From the NCBI GenBank assembly GCA_903927965.1, contig CAIYPA010000556.1, positions 1 to 34,623 of the forward strand: a DNA stretch of 34,623 bases, in the 5' to 3' direction. Each line of letters opens with the position of its first letter. Positions within the stretch are counted from its first letter, which is position 1. A program made the position numbers and the translations under genes. The DNA is from an uncultured Bacteroidia bacterium (GTDB taxonomy: Bacteria; Bacteroidota; Bacteroidia; Bacteroidales; Prolixibacteraceae). This document shows positions 34,323-34,623 of this stretch, piece after piece. The notes beneath the pieces were generated by a model that saw only the letters and a list, made by a program, of their open reading frames with translations, was not told the origin of the DNA and did no database searches.

Positions 34323-34623
34323 TTATGAATGAGTAATTGCCTCTGCTGCAGGTTTATCAACGACAGCACCATCGAGTACGTAAACTATCCTGTCGGCAAA
34401 GGGTTCGAGTCGTGTGTCGTGGGTTACAACTACAACTGCCTTGCCTTGTTTGGCCAGTTGTTTTAATTCCTCCATCACAATACCGACACTGGCAATATCG
34501 AGAGAAGCAGTTGGCTCATCGCACAACATGATCTCGGGGTTAATTACCAATGCACGTGCAATGGCTACACGCTGCTGCTGTCCGCCACTCAGATCATTTG
34601 ACAGGTTCTTCATGCGGTCGCCC
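34323..34623 (-). CDS. ABC transporter ATP-binding protein, C-terminal part (cut by window edge)
   Basis: The last 100 or so residues of an ABC ATPase of the MacB/DevA/LolD type. The signature [15 protein letters not shown], Walker [13 protein letters not shown] and the switch histidine in VVVTHDTR are all visible; Walker A lies outside the window. The frame is open to the right edge, so the apparent Met at 34613 is internal. It is the upstream gene of the exporter operon, feeding energy to the FtsX/DevC-like permease. Confidence 0.93.
   Translation of the reverse strand, partial: GDRMKNLSNDLSGGQQQRVAIARALVINPEIMLCDEPTASLDIASVGIVMEELKQLAKQGKAVVVVTHDTRLEPFADRIVYVLDGAVVDKPAAEAITHS

Overview
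The window looks like a chromosomal segment from a free-living Bacteroidota, most likely of the Bacteroidales/Marinilabiliales type. I base this on Bacteroidota-style -7 promoter boxes (TAnnTTTG) close to several starts, AT-rich leaders without clear Shine-Dalgarno sequences, a tandem HU/CCDC81-like plus SPOR protein, a FucP/GluP-type sugar permease beside a ROK kinase, and Bacteroidota-like two-component and phosphate-transport proteins. I see no tRNA or rRNA gene, CRISPR array, IS transposase or phage gene.

Layout. At 1-9787 lie two co-directional giant multi-PAS hybrid histidine kinases; the first runs in from the left edge. They share a nearly identical HisKA-HATPase-REC output and one coiled coil-PAS block, and are separated by an exact 7-bp tandem array. 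At 9837-11951 (minus) galE and rfbB form a nucleotide-sugar pair, divergent from an envelope-type HU/SPOR protein (12020-13012). At 13060-14953 (minus) are an M19 dipeptidase and riboflavin synthase. At 15221-16050 an OsmC-like and a flavin/PLP-oxidase-fold protein are translationally coupled. A repeat-rich 340-bp gap follows, with degenerate 7-bp repeats and a nested inverted-repeat element.

At 16391-17351 (minus) are sixA and a ParE/RelE-type toxin-antitoxin pair. At 17525-20006 (minus) a ROK sugar kinase and a sugar permease form a hexose uptake unit. At 20134-22058 an aldo/keto reductase is coupled to an AEC-family permease. A small unknown protein, asnS and rpoN (sigma-54) come next.

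From 25836 to 30560 there is a phosphate locus: a PhoB-like regulator and PhoR-like kinase (minus) face a membrane-anchored PhoU-like protein, a DUF47 Pit accessory protein and a Pit phosphate transporter (plus), ending in a clear terminator. From 30756 to the right edge (minus) lies a tripartite exporter: ABC ATPase (cut by the edge), lipoprotein-like HlyD adaptor, FtsX/DevC-like permease and TolC-type outer-membrane protein.

Most genes are housekeeping or common accessory genes. The less ordinary signals are the 7-bp repeat family that twice follows a stop codon, the nested hairpin element, the mosaic kinase paralogues, and the stand-alone anchored protein in the phosphate locus. All assignments come from reading motifs; no database search was run.
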